From positions 23,901,744 to 23,965,743 of the forward strand of contig NC_041006.1 of assembly GCF_004193775.1 (NCBI RefSeq): a stretch of 64,000 nucleotides of DNA, written 5' to 3'. This DNA is from Glycine soja (Eukaryota > Streptophyta > Magnoliopsida > Fabales > Fabaceae). A model generated the notes under the pieces. It had not been told where the DNA came from. It did not search any database and saw only the letters and a list, made by a program, of their open reading frames with translations. Numbering within the stretch: position 1 is the first letter of the stretch; the number at the start of each line of letters is the position of its first letter. Position numbers and translations under genes: made by a program. Shown here piece by piece: positions 55,152-64,000 of the stretch.

Positions 55152-55744
55152 CTAGGTGGGGTCGGCTACATGGATCAACTTCCGCCATAATGTTCTATCA
55201 AGTACCATACTTCTATCCAAACCATTAATTTCGAGATCTTTTTTTATAACCTCTCTTATAGTCTTTTTGGGTCTTCCTCTGCCTCGAATTGTTTGTCTTC
55301 TCTCCATCTGGTCTACTCTCCTCACTACAGAGTCTACCGGTCTTCTCTCTACATGCCCAAACCACCTAAGTCTATTTTCCACCATCTTCTCTACAATAGG
55401 CGCTACTCCAACCCTCTCTCTAATAGCTTCGTTTCTAATTTTATCCTGTCGAGTCTTACCACACATCCACCGCAACATCCTCATCTCCACTACACCGACT
55501 TTATTCTCATGTTGGCTCTTGACCGCCCAACATTCTGTTCCGTACAAAATCGCCGGTCTTACCGCAGTCCGATAAAACTTTCCCTTTAGCTTGATCGGTA
55601 CCTTTGCATCACATAACACCCCCGATGCTTTTCTCCATTTCATCCATCCTGCTTGAATGCGATGATTCACATCCCCTTCAATTTCCCCATCATCCTGTAT
55701 TACAGACCCAAGATATTTAAACCGTGTGACTTGAGGGATAATAT
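55152..55744 (-). pseudogene. C-terminal part of the RTE LINE ORF, separated by the solo LTR
   Basis: Minus strand, open from the insertion site at 55744 to the stop at 55152. It includes FKYLGSVIQDDGEIEGDVNH, GKFYRTAVRPAILYGTECWA, ENRLRWFGHVERRP and GRPKKTIREVIKKDLEINGL, the conserved tail of plant RTE reverse transcriptases (connection and RNA-binding region). No internal stop. It has no start of its own and belongs to the ORF at 59331-56874. Confidence 0.9.
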
Positions 55745-56868
55745 TGAAATTCTGATACCAATGCCAGATGTCGTACAGGATGTCACGACATCACGCTTCA
55801 GAACATGCAGATTATATTTGAGAGTATGAACAGATTAAACAGGTAAATAACACAAGAGAATTGTTAACCCAGTTCGGTGCAACGTCACCTACATCTGGGG
55901 GCTACCAAGCCAGGGAGGAAATCCACTAAAATAGTGTTAGTTCGAAGATCTAACAGCCACTGTTTACAACCTTCTCACCTAACCACTACCCGTGCAATCT
56001 CTACCTAAGAGCCACTCTTAGATATGAGAACCCCTCTCACTCCCTCTCAATCACTCTCCCGTGTTTACAAATAAATCAAAGACACACCAGAGATTGCTCT
56101 CTGAACAAAAGAGATCAACTCTACACAAACTATAGAGATCAACTCTACACACTCAGGTCCAACACTTGATGTTAGGATAACATCAAGGTGGCTCACAAAA
56201 CACTCAAGTCCCAAAACTCACAAAATAACTCTTCAATCCCGGACTTGGTACTCAACCCCGTGCAGCCTTCATGTTTATATAGCAGTGTGCGTATCTGGGC
56301 TGCAACAACTTGTGCTGGAGGAGATCTATCATTCTCCTGAAAAATCTGCACTTTAAAGAACTAAAAGATACAGTTTGATCTTTTAGTTTTTATCTTTAAT
56401 CTTTAATCCCTGAACGAACTCTTCTAGTTTGTAATTCGAACTTTAATTATCTTTTAATTCGTTCCTAAAGATAGATCGTCTAATCTGTTGCTAACTGCAC
56501 AATAATCTGTTAAAGATATAACAGATTTATGTGTCCAGTATTTTCGGGCAAGATGTCCTGGACATCGTATCCGACATCGTGGATCCTGCAGCTTCAATTC
56601 TTTTATCTTGCCTTGTGCATTGTGCAGCAACTCCAGTATTTTCGGGCAGGATGTCCTGGACATTGTATCCGACATCGTGGATCCTGCAGCTTCAATTCTT
56701 CACTTGACACTTTATCTTGCCTTGTGCATTGTGCAGCCCGATCTTATTCCTTGACATAAGGTTGGACATCATGTGCAGCAACTCCAGCTTTCCTTCATTG
56801 TCTAAGTGCTTATGTTTTAACAAAATCTTAGCCAATCTTTTAAAACTCAGTAGAGCTAAGCACTAACA
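55745..56868 (-). mobile_element. Solo SIRE-like LTR inserted in the LINE ORF (1124 bp)
   Basis: A reverse-orientation relative of the SIRE1 LTR, from TGAAATTCTGATACC to GCTAAGCACTAACA. TSD AATAT lies at 55740-55744 and 56869-56873. It is 124 bp longer than the 1000-bp LTR. A 98-bp tandem duplication (TCCAGTATTTTCGGG at 56534 and 56632) and a 26-bp one (GAGATCAACTCTACACA near 56110 and 56136) add exactly that. The minus-strand TATA (TATATAAACATG) is near 56272. Confidence 0.95.
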
Positions 56869-56873
56869 AATAT

Positions 56874-59331
56874 GGTCTCCTATTTTCACCTCTGAGTTAG
56901 AAACCCTCCTTCTTTTGTTGAACTTACATTCCATATACTCCGATTTGCTTCTGCTTAGGCGAAAGCCATGTGTTTCTAGAGCTCGTCTCCAAGTTTCCAA
57001 CCTCTCATTCAACTCCTCCCTCGACTCTCCAAGGAGGACTATGTCATCTGCAAAAAGCATGCATCTCGGCGCTATCTCTTGGATTTTTTCCGTGAGGACA
57101 TCCAGAATTAAGGTAAAAAGGTAGGGGCTAAGGGTTGACCCTTGATGTAAACCAATTGTGATGGGAAAATCATCTGACTCTCCACCCTGTGTCCTAACAC
57201 TAGTCGATACCCTATCATACATATCTTGGATAGCTCGAATATATGCAACCCTAACCCCTTTCTTCTCTAGAGCTTTCCACAAAATCTCTCTAGGCACTCT
57301 ATCATACGCTTTCTCCAAGTCAATAAAAATCAAGTGCAAGTCTTGTTGGGCCATGCGATATTGCTCCATCACCCGCCGTAATAAATAAATCGCTTCCATG
57401 GTCGACCTTCCCGGCATGAAACCAAATTGATTCTCAGTAACTTGAGTCTCCTTTCTTAATCTCCGTTCGATCACTCTTTCCCATAATTTCATGGTATGAC
57501 TCATGAGCTTGATTCCCCTATAATTTGCACAATTTTGTATATCCCCCTTGTTCTTATAGATTGGCACTAACATGCTTCTCCTCCATTCCTCCGGCATGCG
57601 TTTTGACCTCATAATTTCGTTAAAGAGTTCGGTGAGCCACTCAAGACCTCTATCTCCAAGAGTTTTCCACACTTCAATAGGTATGTTGTCTGGCCCCACC
57701 GCCTTACCATTACTCATTCTTTTCAACGCTTCCTTTACTTCCTGTTTCTGAATCCGACGATAGTACTTATAGTTCCGGTCCTCTTCTCTTGTGTCTAGAC
57801 TGCTAGAGTCATATCCATATCCATCATTAAATAAGTTGTGGAAATACGCCTTCCACCTTTCCTTGATATCTTTTTCATGCACTAAGACTTTGCCTTCTTC
57901 ATCCTTAACACACTTTACTTGATCCAAATCTCTAGTCTTCCTCTCTCTACCCTTAGCAAGCCTATATATAGATCTTTCTCCGTCCCTGGTTCCTAGAGCT
58001 TGGTATAGTCCGTCAAAAGCTTGGGCTCTTGCCTCACTCACCGCCTTTTTGGTTTCATTTCTAGCTATCTTATACTTATCCCAAGTTTCAGAATTTCTAC
58101 ACCTAGACCACTCCTTGAAACACTCCTTTTTTACTCTAACTTTGCTCTGAACATTTTCATTCCACCACCACGATTCTTTACCCCTAGGTCCAAAACCTCT
58201 AGATTCACCCAACGTCTCTTTAGCCACTTTAATAATCTCTTGGGACATCTTGTTCCACATATCATTTGCACTTCCTTGTGATTGTCCACACCAATCCTCC
58301 CATATCTTTTGTTGGAAGATTCCTTGTTTCTCACCCTTCAAGTGCCACCATTTGATCCTTGGTGCTACCAGAGGACTTCTTCTCTTTGTCCTATCTCTAA
58401 TTCTTACATCCATAACCAAAACTCTATGTTGGGTAGTCAAGCTCTCTCCCGGGATAACTTTACAGTTCAAGCAATACTTCCTATCAGACTTCCTGATAAG
58501 GAAGAAATCTATCTGAGAACATGTCCCTCCACTTTTGTAAGTGATAAGATGTTCCTCTCTTTTCTTAAACCATGTATTGGCTATAGAAAGATCCAAAGCC
58601 TCCGAAAACTCCAAGATGGATTTACCCTCCCCATTCATCTCCCCTAGGCCAAAACCCCCATGCACCCCCTCAAAACCTCTAGCCACGCTACCTACATGTC
58701 CATTGAGATCCCCTCCTAGGAAAACTTTCTCTCCTTGGGGTATATCCTGAAGTACCCCTTCTAGATCCTCCCAAAATTTTACCTTAAAGTGTTCTGCTAA
58801 CCCAACCTGAGGTGCGTACCCACTAATAACATTAAAGGTGTCCTGTCCCACTACCAATTTTAAGACTATGATACGATCTCCTACTCTTCTTACATCCACG
58901 ACATCCTTCTTCCACTCCTTGTCCACAATAATCCCTACCCCATTTCTTGATCTGATTTTTCCCGTATACCACAGCTTAAATCCCGAGTTGTCTAATTCTT
59001 TCGCTTTTTCTCCTGTCCACTTAGTTTCTTGTAGGCACATAAAATTGATCTTCCTCCTCACCATAACATCCACTATTTCCATAGATTTTCCAGTAAGTGT
59101 GCCTATATTCCATGTACCAAAGCGAATCCTCCTGTCATGAACTAGCTTCTTTACCCACACCCGTTCACGAAAATGTGGGAACCCTTGCTTACTTTTCACT
59201 ACATCCGGGCGGCGATGCAGCGGCTCTTGCTCTTTTGACACTGTACTCGAGCCATACAGCGCGTTGCTTCCGGGCAACGACCTAGCATTCACATTATTAC
59301 GTAATTGATCCATGTCATAGAGATTCGACAA
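56874..59331 (-). pseudogene. RTE LINE ORF, N-terminal part: AP-endonuclease and reverse transcriptase
   Basis: About 819 codons of uninterrupted frame on the minus strand before the solo LTR. The first ATG is at 59331. The endonuclease has FGTWNIGTLTG at residue ~71, QETKW at 101, VISGYAPQVG, GDLNGHVG and QIDFFLI. The reverse transcriptase has AVGPDNIPIEVWK, RPFGFMPGRST-like FGFMPGRSTMEAIYLLRR, FIDLEKAYDRVPRE, GLHQGSTLSPYLF and the catalytic FADDIVLL. These motifs all look intact. The frame stops inside the inserted LTR at 56863, so the protein loses its C-terminal domain (55152-55744). Apart from this insertion the element would look coding-competent. Confidence 0.93.
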
Positions 59332-59426
59332 AGTTTAACGTTGGCTGTCGAAAGCCTAACACAACCCTCTCCTTTTATCCGGGCTTGGGACCGGCTAAGA
59401 ATAGCAAAGCTACCCTAGGAGTATCA

Positions 59427-59644
59427 TGCTAGTTATTCCTGAAGTAATGTCTTTTTTAGTTTTTCAAGAATAAATACACTATAAAATATTACTTAAGGGA
59501 CCATTTTACAACTTTTAAAAAATTAGAGACCATTTTGTAACTTTTTAAAATAAAAGACCAAATTACAACCTAAAGAACAGATAAGAGACCATGTAAATAA
59601 TTTAGCCTATAATATTAAATATCCATTCTATGTAATAAATTTTA
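59427..59644. other. AT-rich flank of the large insertion
   Basis: GGGACCATTTTACAACTTTT, GACCATTTTGTAAC and GACCAAATTACAACC repeats, inverted relative to 40060-40140. No gene. Confidence 0.6.
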
Positions 59645-60116
59645 GGCAAATGCATTTTTGGTCCCCCCTAGTTGTCTCCAATTTCGATTTTGGTCCCCCT
59701 TTAAAATTATTAACGCATTTAGTCCTCCAATTATGTTCAATCTCGTAAATGTGGTCTCCAAGTCCAGATTTAGACATTGACTGGTACAAAGGAATATTGA
59801 CTGACACGTGTCACATTCTGATTGGATGATGACTGTCATGTGTCATATTCTGATTGGATGTTGACAACAACAATACATTTTCATCGTCCATAGAGTCAAC
59901 ATCCAATCAGAACATGACATGTGGCAGTCATCGTCCAATCACAATGTGACACATGGAAGTCAGCATTCCTTTGTAATAGTTAGCATCTAAATTAGGACTT
60001 GGGGACCATATTTACGGGATTGAACATAATTGGAGGACTAAATGTGTCAATAATTTTAAAGAAGGACCAAAATCAAAATTAAAGACAACTAAGGGGACCA
60101 AAAATGTAATTTTGCC
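59645..60116. mobile_element. Foldback MITE with ~215-bp inverted arms (472 bp), Mutator-like
   Basis: It begins GGCAAATGCATTTTTGGTCC and ends GGACCAAAAATGTAATTTTG followed by CC. The two halves are inverted copies (AGTCCTCCAATTATGTTCAA against TTGAACATAATTGGAGGACT) around a ~30-nt centre near 59870-59895. TSD TAAATTTTA, 9 bp, lies at 59636-59644 and 60117-60125. A 9-bp TSD with long TIRs indicates a Mutator-type non-autonomous element. Confidence 0.93.
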
Positions 60117-60165
60117 TAAATTTTATTTTGGCTTCCCCGAAATTTTAGTCCAAGTTCTGCCACCA

Positions 60166-60325
60166 GTAGAAAATTAACTTCCACTGCTTTACTCCCCACC
60201 TTGAAACCATCAAAAACATTCTTCAAAGCTTCTTTCATCAACGCACTAAGACTTTTCGCCACCATAGTGAATGGGAAAGGAGACAACATGCCACCTTGTC
60301 TTAGACCTTTATGAACTCTTCATTT
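60166..60325 (-). pseudogene. L1-type LINE remnant: RT fragment before the YADD box
   Basis: The minus strand reads GLRQGGMLSPFPFTMVAKSL, then ALMKEALKNVFDGFKVG and VEVNFLL, the L1 segment that directly precedes the YADD box found at 39519-39530. Coding similarity stops near 60325. It is the upstream half of the L1 remnant at 38230-39547. Confidence 0.88.
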
Positions 60326-60330
60326 TAAAC

Positions 60331-63000
60331 ACCTAATCAACATCTCCTATTTCTTTTTATCTCTCTCTTTCTATCACAACATAAATTCTATCATACCTAT
60401 CTTTTTCTCTCATTCTAAGTATTGAATAACACTTTGGGTGTTTATCAAACATTTATCATAATATTTTTAGTGTGTCACGTAAGAACTGATAATTGCCTTT
60501 TATTCCTATATTTTGTTGTAGTTTAGGGGAAATTATGTGATACCTTTCGTGTTTTTGAGATTTTTTTATGTTCATTTTAGTTGAGTTTTCAATAAAAGCT
60601 TTGTTTAGTTAGGATTTTTAGTTTATACCCTTTTACGCTTGATCTTTGGTTATTTTACTGAAAATCGATGTTTAATGTATTTCTTGTGTTATTTGATTGA
60701 TTTGGATGAGTTGAAGTGTTGTGTTAATTAGCTATAAGTGATTGCTTGATGTGAATGTTAGGTTATGTGGAGTTTGATTGACCTATGTTGAAATTGTGAG
60801 ATTTCAAGTTTTACCCAAACCTATTCTGGTAAAACTGTAATTTTGGACCCGTTAACCGTTGGATCGCCTTCAAATTTGGACTATACGTTAGTAACCCATG
60901 TCTTCATAGTTTGACCATTGGGATTTGTAAAATAACACTTTTGGATATCTCACTTAGCGAGACAAGTGCGCTAAGCGCAATTCCAACCCAAGGAGAAAAT
61001 TCACTAATCGAGATCAGCGTGTTAATCACAATTTTAGCCAGTAGAGAAATTTCACTCATCGCAAAATGTCACGCTCAGTGCCAAAATTTGAATTTCACTT
61101 AGACAAATGAGCTCGCTAGGTGAGAACTGCATATTGTAAATATGTTCTTCAGCGTGAAAAAAATGATTTTTCACTATTTTTCTCTCCAAACGCCAACCCA
61201 AACCTTAACACCTTCTTCTCCACCACCGCCAACCACCGATGGCCACCACAAACCGTAGTTACTTCCCACCAGACCACCGAACGGAGAGGAAATTTTTAAT
61301 CAAAGCAAAATCCTCAAAATCCACCTCAAGAATTCGGTAGAGAAACAAACTCTCAACCCTTTCTTTTGTAGTTTCTCTGAGGTTACCTTTACTTCTATTC
61401 CTTTCTCCTTGTTAGTTTGAGCTTCTCTTAGTATCTCTTGTGCTTTAGGTACCGTAATAGGATATTTTTACACTTCCTTAAAAAAAACCTTGAAAATTAG
61501 ATGTTGTAAAAGTTACCTTTTTATAAAATTCATATTGTTTTCGTGAACTTCGTTGAACTCCAGTCACATTGGCGTGATTGAAATTTCAAAATGATGTCTC
61601 TTTGTAGTAGAACCTAAAACACCCCTAATCCCATTTTATTTTGATAGTGGTATCTAACCCCGAATGTTGATATTAACCTTGTTTTTTGAAATCTATACTA
61701 AATTTCCTTCAATTTGGTATATAGAACTTTTCGTTTGGACCAACGAACGTGAATGTGAGAGGCCTCCGAGCGACATAGAGAAGAGTTAACGGAGGGATAT
61801 CCATAGGTGAGGGGATTTTATTATAATTTATACCTTTGATACCATAATTGGGGCCAGGCAACCCAATGATGGGAATGTATGTTTGTCCCTGTGCATGCTG
61901 GTGTTTTCAAGAAAGATAATGTTTTCGACTAATGGGATACAATGCATCTGTCATTGATAAATGACACTATTATTTTATTAGACTTATGTTGTTTGAAGAC
62001 CAGGGGAGTGTGAATCTCAGGCATGAAATATATATGTATGTATGGAATGTGAATAATAATGATATTGTCATTGATGATAATAATTGATATGAGACGATGT
62101 TGGTGTTTATGATGATATTGATATGAGATGATGTTGCTATTGATGATAATAATTGATACGAGATGATGTTGTTATTGTTGATAATGTCATTGAGATGAGA
62201 TGATGTTGATGTTGATAATGTCATTGAGATGAGATGATGTTGATATTGAGACTGCATTAAGATGGGATGATTTTGATGTTGATAATGACATTGAAATGAG
62301 ATAATGTTTATGTTGATAATGACATTGAGATGAGATGTTGTTGATGTTGATAATGTTATTGTGATGATGTATGTTGTGTATGTACATGGGGGGGTGTAGT
62401 AACCAAGTTAGATATCCCTGGTGGGGGAAATACAGTGGTTAAAGAGTTTTAAGCATCTCTAGAGTGAAGGGGTGACTTAGAATCTTTAATTATTCATCAT
62501 TAGTGCATTGATCGTGCTCATGTGTCATACTTTATATTGCATGGAAATAGTATAAGCTTTGCAGTAAATACTTGTAGTTTTTCATGAGGGAAAATACTTG
62601 TACTTGGGGGCATGTCACTCGGTTTGGAACTCCCTTGTGACTCAGGCTGATCACCATGGGGGGCAGTTGCATGTGCATGATAGGGTGACATCGACACTTG
62701 CTACCTAACTAAGTGTGAGTGTCACGTGGACACACTTAGGTTATTTCCTGACAAATGGTACCACATTGCATTTGAGAGTTGAGGTCAGGTGCATGAATCA
62801 TATTGAGTATGATTGATTGGAATTATGGAAAAGTTGATGAATAGTTGTTAAGTGTATATTGAATTGATAGATAATTGTGTAGGATCATGGTACTTGTTAT
62901 TGTTTCTCTTGCTAATTATGATCATTTGATAATTGTTGGTTTCATTTATAATAAACTCACCCTTGCAATTTTGTACCGTGTGGTTGGTACCTATGATGAT
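60331..63000 (-). mobile_element. Diverged, truncated reverse copy of LTR family G
   Basis: Collinear on the minus strand with solo LTR G. Matches include CTCACCCTTGCAATTTTGTA (62957-62976, complement of ~32280-32300), the GGGGGGGTGTAGT region near 62390, an ATC-type minisatellite, ATATCCATAGGTG and GGTATATAGAACTTTTCGTT near 61715, and a CTCAACCCT...GGTTACC block near 61350. It also has CACTTAGCGAGACAAG at 60951. Its left end is not clear, and its other end is cut by the element starting at 63001. Confidence 0.7.
62050..62370. repeat. GAT-rich minisatellite in the reverse LTR G copy
   Basis: Repeats of GATGTTGATAATG(A/T)CATTGAGATGAGATGAT-type units, about 40-45 bp with variable length. Homologous in position to 32860-33040. 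Confidence 0.85.
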
Positions 63001-64000
63001 TGTTTGCGGCCGGCAAGTGCACCGGATCGCACAAGTAGTATAAAATGGTAAGAACCGAGTATCGAACTCTCGGGGAACTTGTGTTATCTGGAAAGCTATT
63101 TCGATAAATAGGCGTCTGGTATGAAAATATAACTGTGGTTATGGAAAGATATTTAAACTATCTAGGCAAAAAGAAAGAAAATCACGCAAGAGAAATATTG
63201 TGTAAAAACAAGTAGAGAAAGTGTTGGTCTTCCTCATAGGTTCCTGATGCTAAAAAGGATGTTCTCTATTTAACAATGCTCATGCGTTCCTATGTTGTCT
63301 CCTAGACTGCTAGACCCCGATTCCTCATGATAGCCTAGCCTAGTCCTGATCAAGCCTCGTCCGTAGATTCCTCTTGTAAGACTAAACTCAACCAAGACCG
63401 TATTAAGACACACATACACAACTAAGTTCTTGTACCCCGATCCCTCATGATAGCACAACAACTTAGTCCCATACTACCAAGGACTTTAGAATCAGACCAG
63501 TTCCCACTGTTGAATGATCCTAACAAAGCATGCATCTACGTGATCAAGGTAAAAGCACACTAGAATGAAAAGCAGATAGCACAGAGAACACATAAAACAT
63601 CATTACATAGATAGAAATATATTTACATCAGGTACCTACAGGGAAGATCCAACAGAGGATTTAGCTTTCCATAGTCTGGAAACCTCCTTTACAACAAAGA
63701 GAAGAACAAGATGAAAGACTGCAAAAACACAAGTGGTTAGGATGTCTCCTTCACCTCTAGGATCTCACAATCACTCACAAACTCATCTCAAGTTCTTAGA
63801 ACGGCTTCTGCTTCGAACTCGCATCTCTACAGATCTCCACACAGCAAAATCTCTCAGAACTCTTTGGAACTAGGACCTTTCTCTCTCTAGAACTTCCTAA
63901 ACATGCAAAAGCTTCAAGCCAGGGCCAAAGTCTCGTGCATGCAGAGGCTTCTTCAAGAAAAACTCCAAACTCCCTTTGTAAATCTGATTTCAGGCTGAAA
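63001..64000 (-). mobile_element. LTR-like element running off the window end
   Basis: It begins TGTTTGCGGCCGGCAAGTGC in the middle of the reverse G copy. Read on the minus strand it carries GAGAGTTCGATACTCGG, then CCGGTGCACTTGCCGGC, before its end, as in the LTRs at 4193 and 53128-53200. That makes it a minus-orientation Ty3/gypsy-type LTR. The adjacent bases ATGAT (62996-63000) would be one TSD copy. The segment includes a duplicated CCTCATGATAGC motif (63323, 63442). The other end is outside the window, and the short frames on it are not genes. Confidence 0.6.

Larger units (their letters stand above)
55121..59418 (-). mobile_element. RTE-type LINE, apparently full length, interrupted by a solo LTR
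   Basis: Minus-strand LINE with endonuclease, reverse transcriptase and C-terminal domain. Its 3' tail is (GTT)n, seen as CAACAACAAC at 55121-55140, just after CCTTATCCCACTAGGTGGGG. This 3' end is typical of plant RTE elements. An 8-bp TSD, GAGTATCA, lies at 55113-55120 and 59419-59426. The length is about 3.2 kb without the 1124-bp solo LTR. Intact TSD, tail and 5' end suggest a complete, fairly recent insertion. Confidence 0.92.
39548..60165. mobile_element. Large composite insertion splitting the L1 remnant (ends tentative)
   Basis: L1 RT coding stops at 39547 and resumes at 60166, and AGTAG occurs at both junctions (39543-39547 and 60166-60170). The left end begins TGACGTAGCATTG followed by a run of 17 C (39578-39594) and GAAATTTTA. 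The right end has TTCCCCGAAATTTTA near 60135. The left (40060-40140) and right (59490-59580) flanks share inverted sequence of the type ACAATTTGGTC/GACCAAATTACAA. The base element is AT-rich with GGACCAAA-type repeats. I could not assign it to a class. It hosts SIRE1, the RTE LINE, the MITE and LTR-like blocks. Confidence 0.5.

Noticed and set aside
55156..59285. Plus-strand frames opposite the RTE LINE
   Set aside because: Antisense shadows of the LINE protein, which shows endonuclease and RT motifs on the minus strand.

Overview
This is plant nuclear DNA, almost certainly soybean (Glycine max or a close relative), from repeat-rich, probably pericentromeric heterochromatin. The evidence is a nearly pristine SIRE1-type Sirevirus, a large legume Ogre/Tat-like LTR element, plant RTE and L1 LINE remnants, and LTR motifs (TAATCGATTACA, GCTTAGCG) that are common in soybean. 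I see no host gene, tRNA, rRNA or CRISPR. Every coding region I can support belongs to a transposable element.

The window is best read as nested insertions, and most boundaries are fixed by target-site duplications (TSDs). (1) A minus-strand Ty3/gypsy relic 'A' has its LTR at 4193-6002 and its pol split between 5753-7222 and 28622-29250. A solo Ogre-like LTR (4571-5453, TSD ATCAT) sits in its LTR. A 1.2-kb LTR-like element 'B' (7223-28616, TSD GTGAT) sits in its pol. B was itself hit twice: by a second solo Ogre-like LTR (7416-9102, TSD ACTAC), and by an 18.5-kb Ogre-like element without pol (9925-28396). (2) A plus-strand gypsy element 'F' (30235-37606, TSD CAAGG) is interrupted in gag by a 2.7-kb solo LTR 'G' (31871-34558, TSD TGACC). 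(3) A minus-strand L1 remnant is split between 38230-39547 and 60166-60325 by about 20.6 kb. That insert holds SIRE1 (42268-51739, TSD CTATT), an LTR-like block (51850-53272), an RTE-type LINE (55121-59418, TSD GAGTATCA) carrying a solo SIRE-like LTR (55745-56868, TSD AATAT), and a foldback MITE (59645-60116, TSD TAAATTTTA). (4) A diverged reverse copy of LTR G (about 60331-63000) is interrupted at 63001 by another LTR that runs off the window.

Two elements look young. The SIRE1 LTRs are both exactly 1000 bp with two visible differences, and its gag-pol is intact and followed, in frame, by an envelope-like ORF behind a TMV-type leaky stop (TAG CAA TTA). The Ogre-like LTRs differ by about four substitutions plus one 19-bp duplication. 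That Ogre-like element keeps a 592-aa ORF1 and a decayed gag, has no recognisable pol, and carries eight different tandem-repeat blocks in its internal 3' half. The most striking is a 24-bp array of about 65 units, in which each unit is a hairpin whose arms change together. Another block is a 160-bp array that amplifies the first ~110 bp of the element's own LTR. The LTR family also repeats a two-hairpin module nine times in this window, again with compensatory arm changes.
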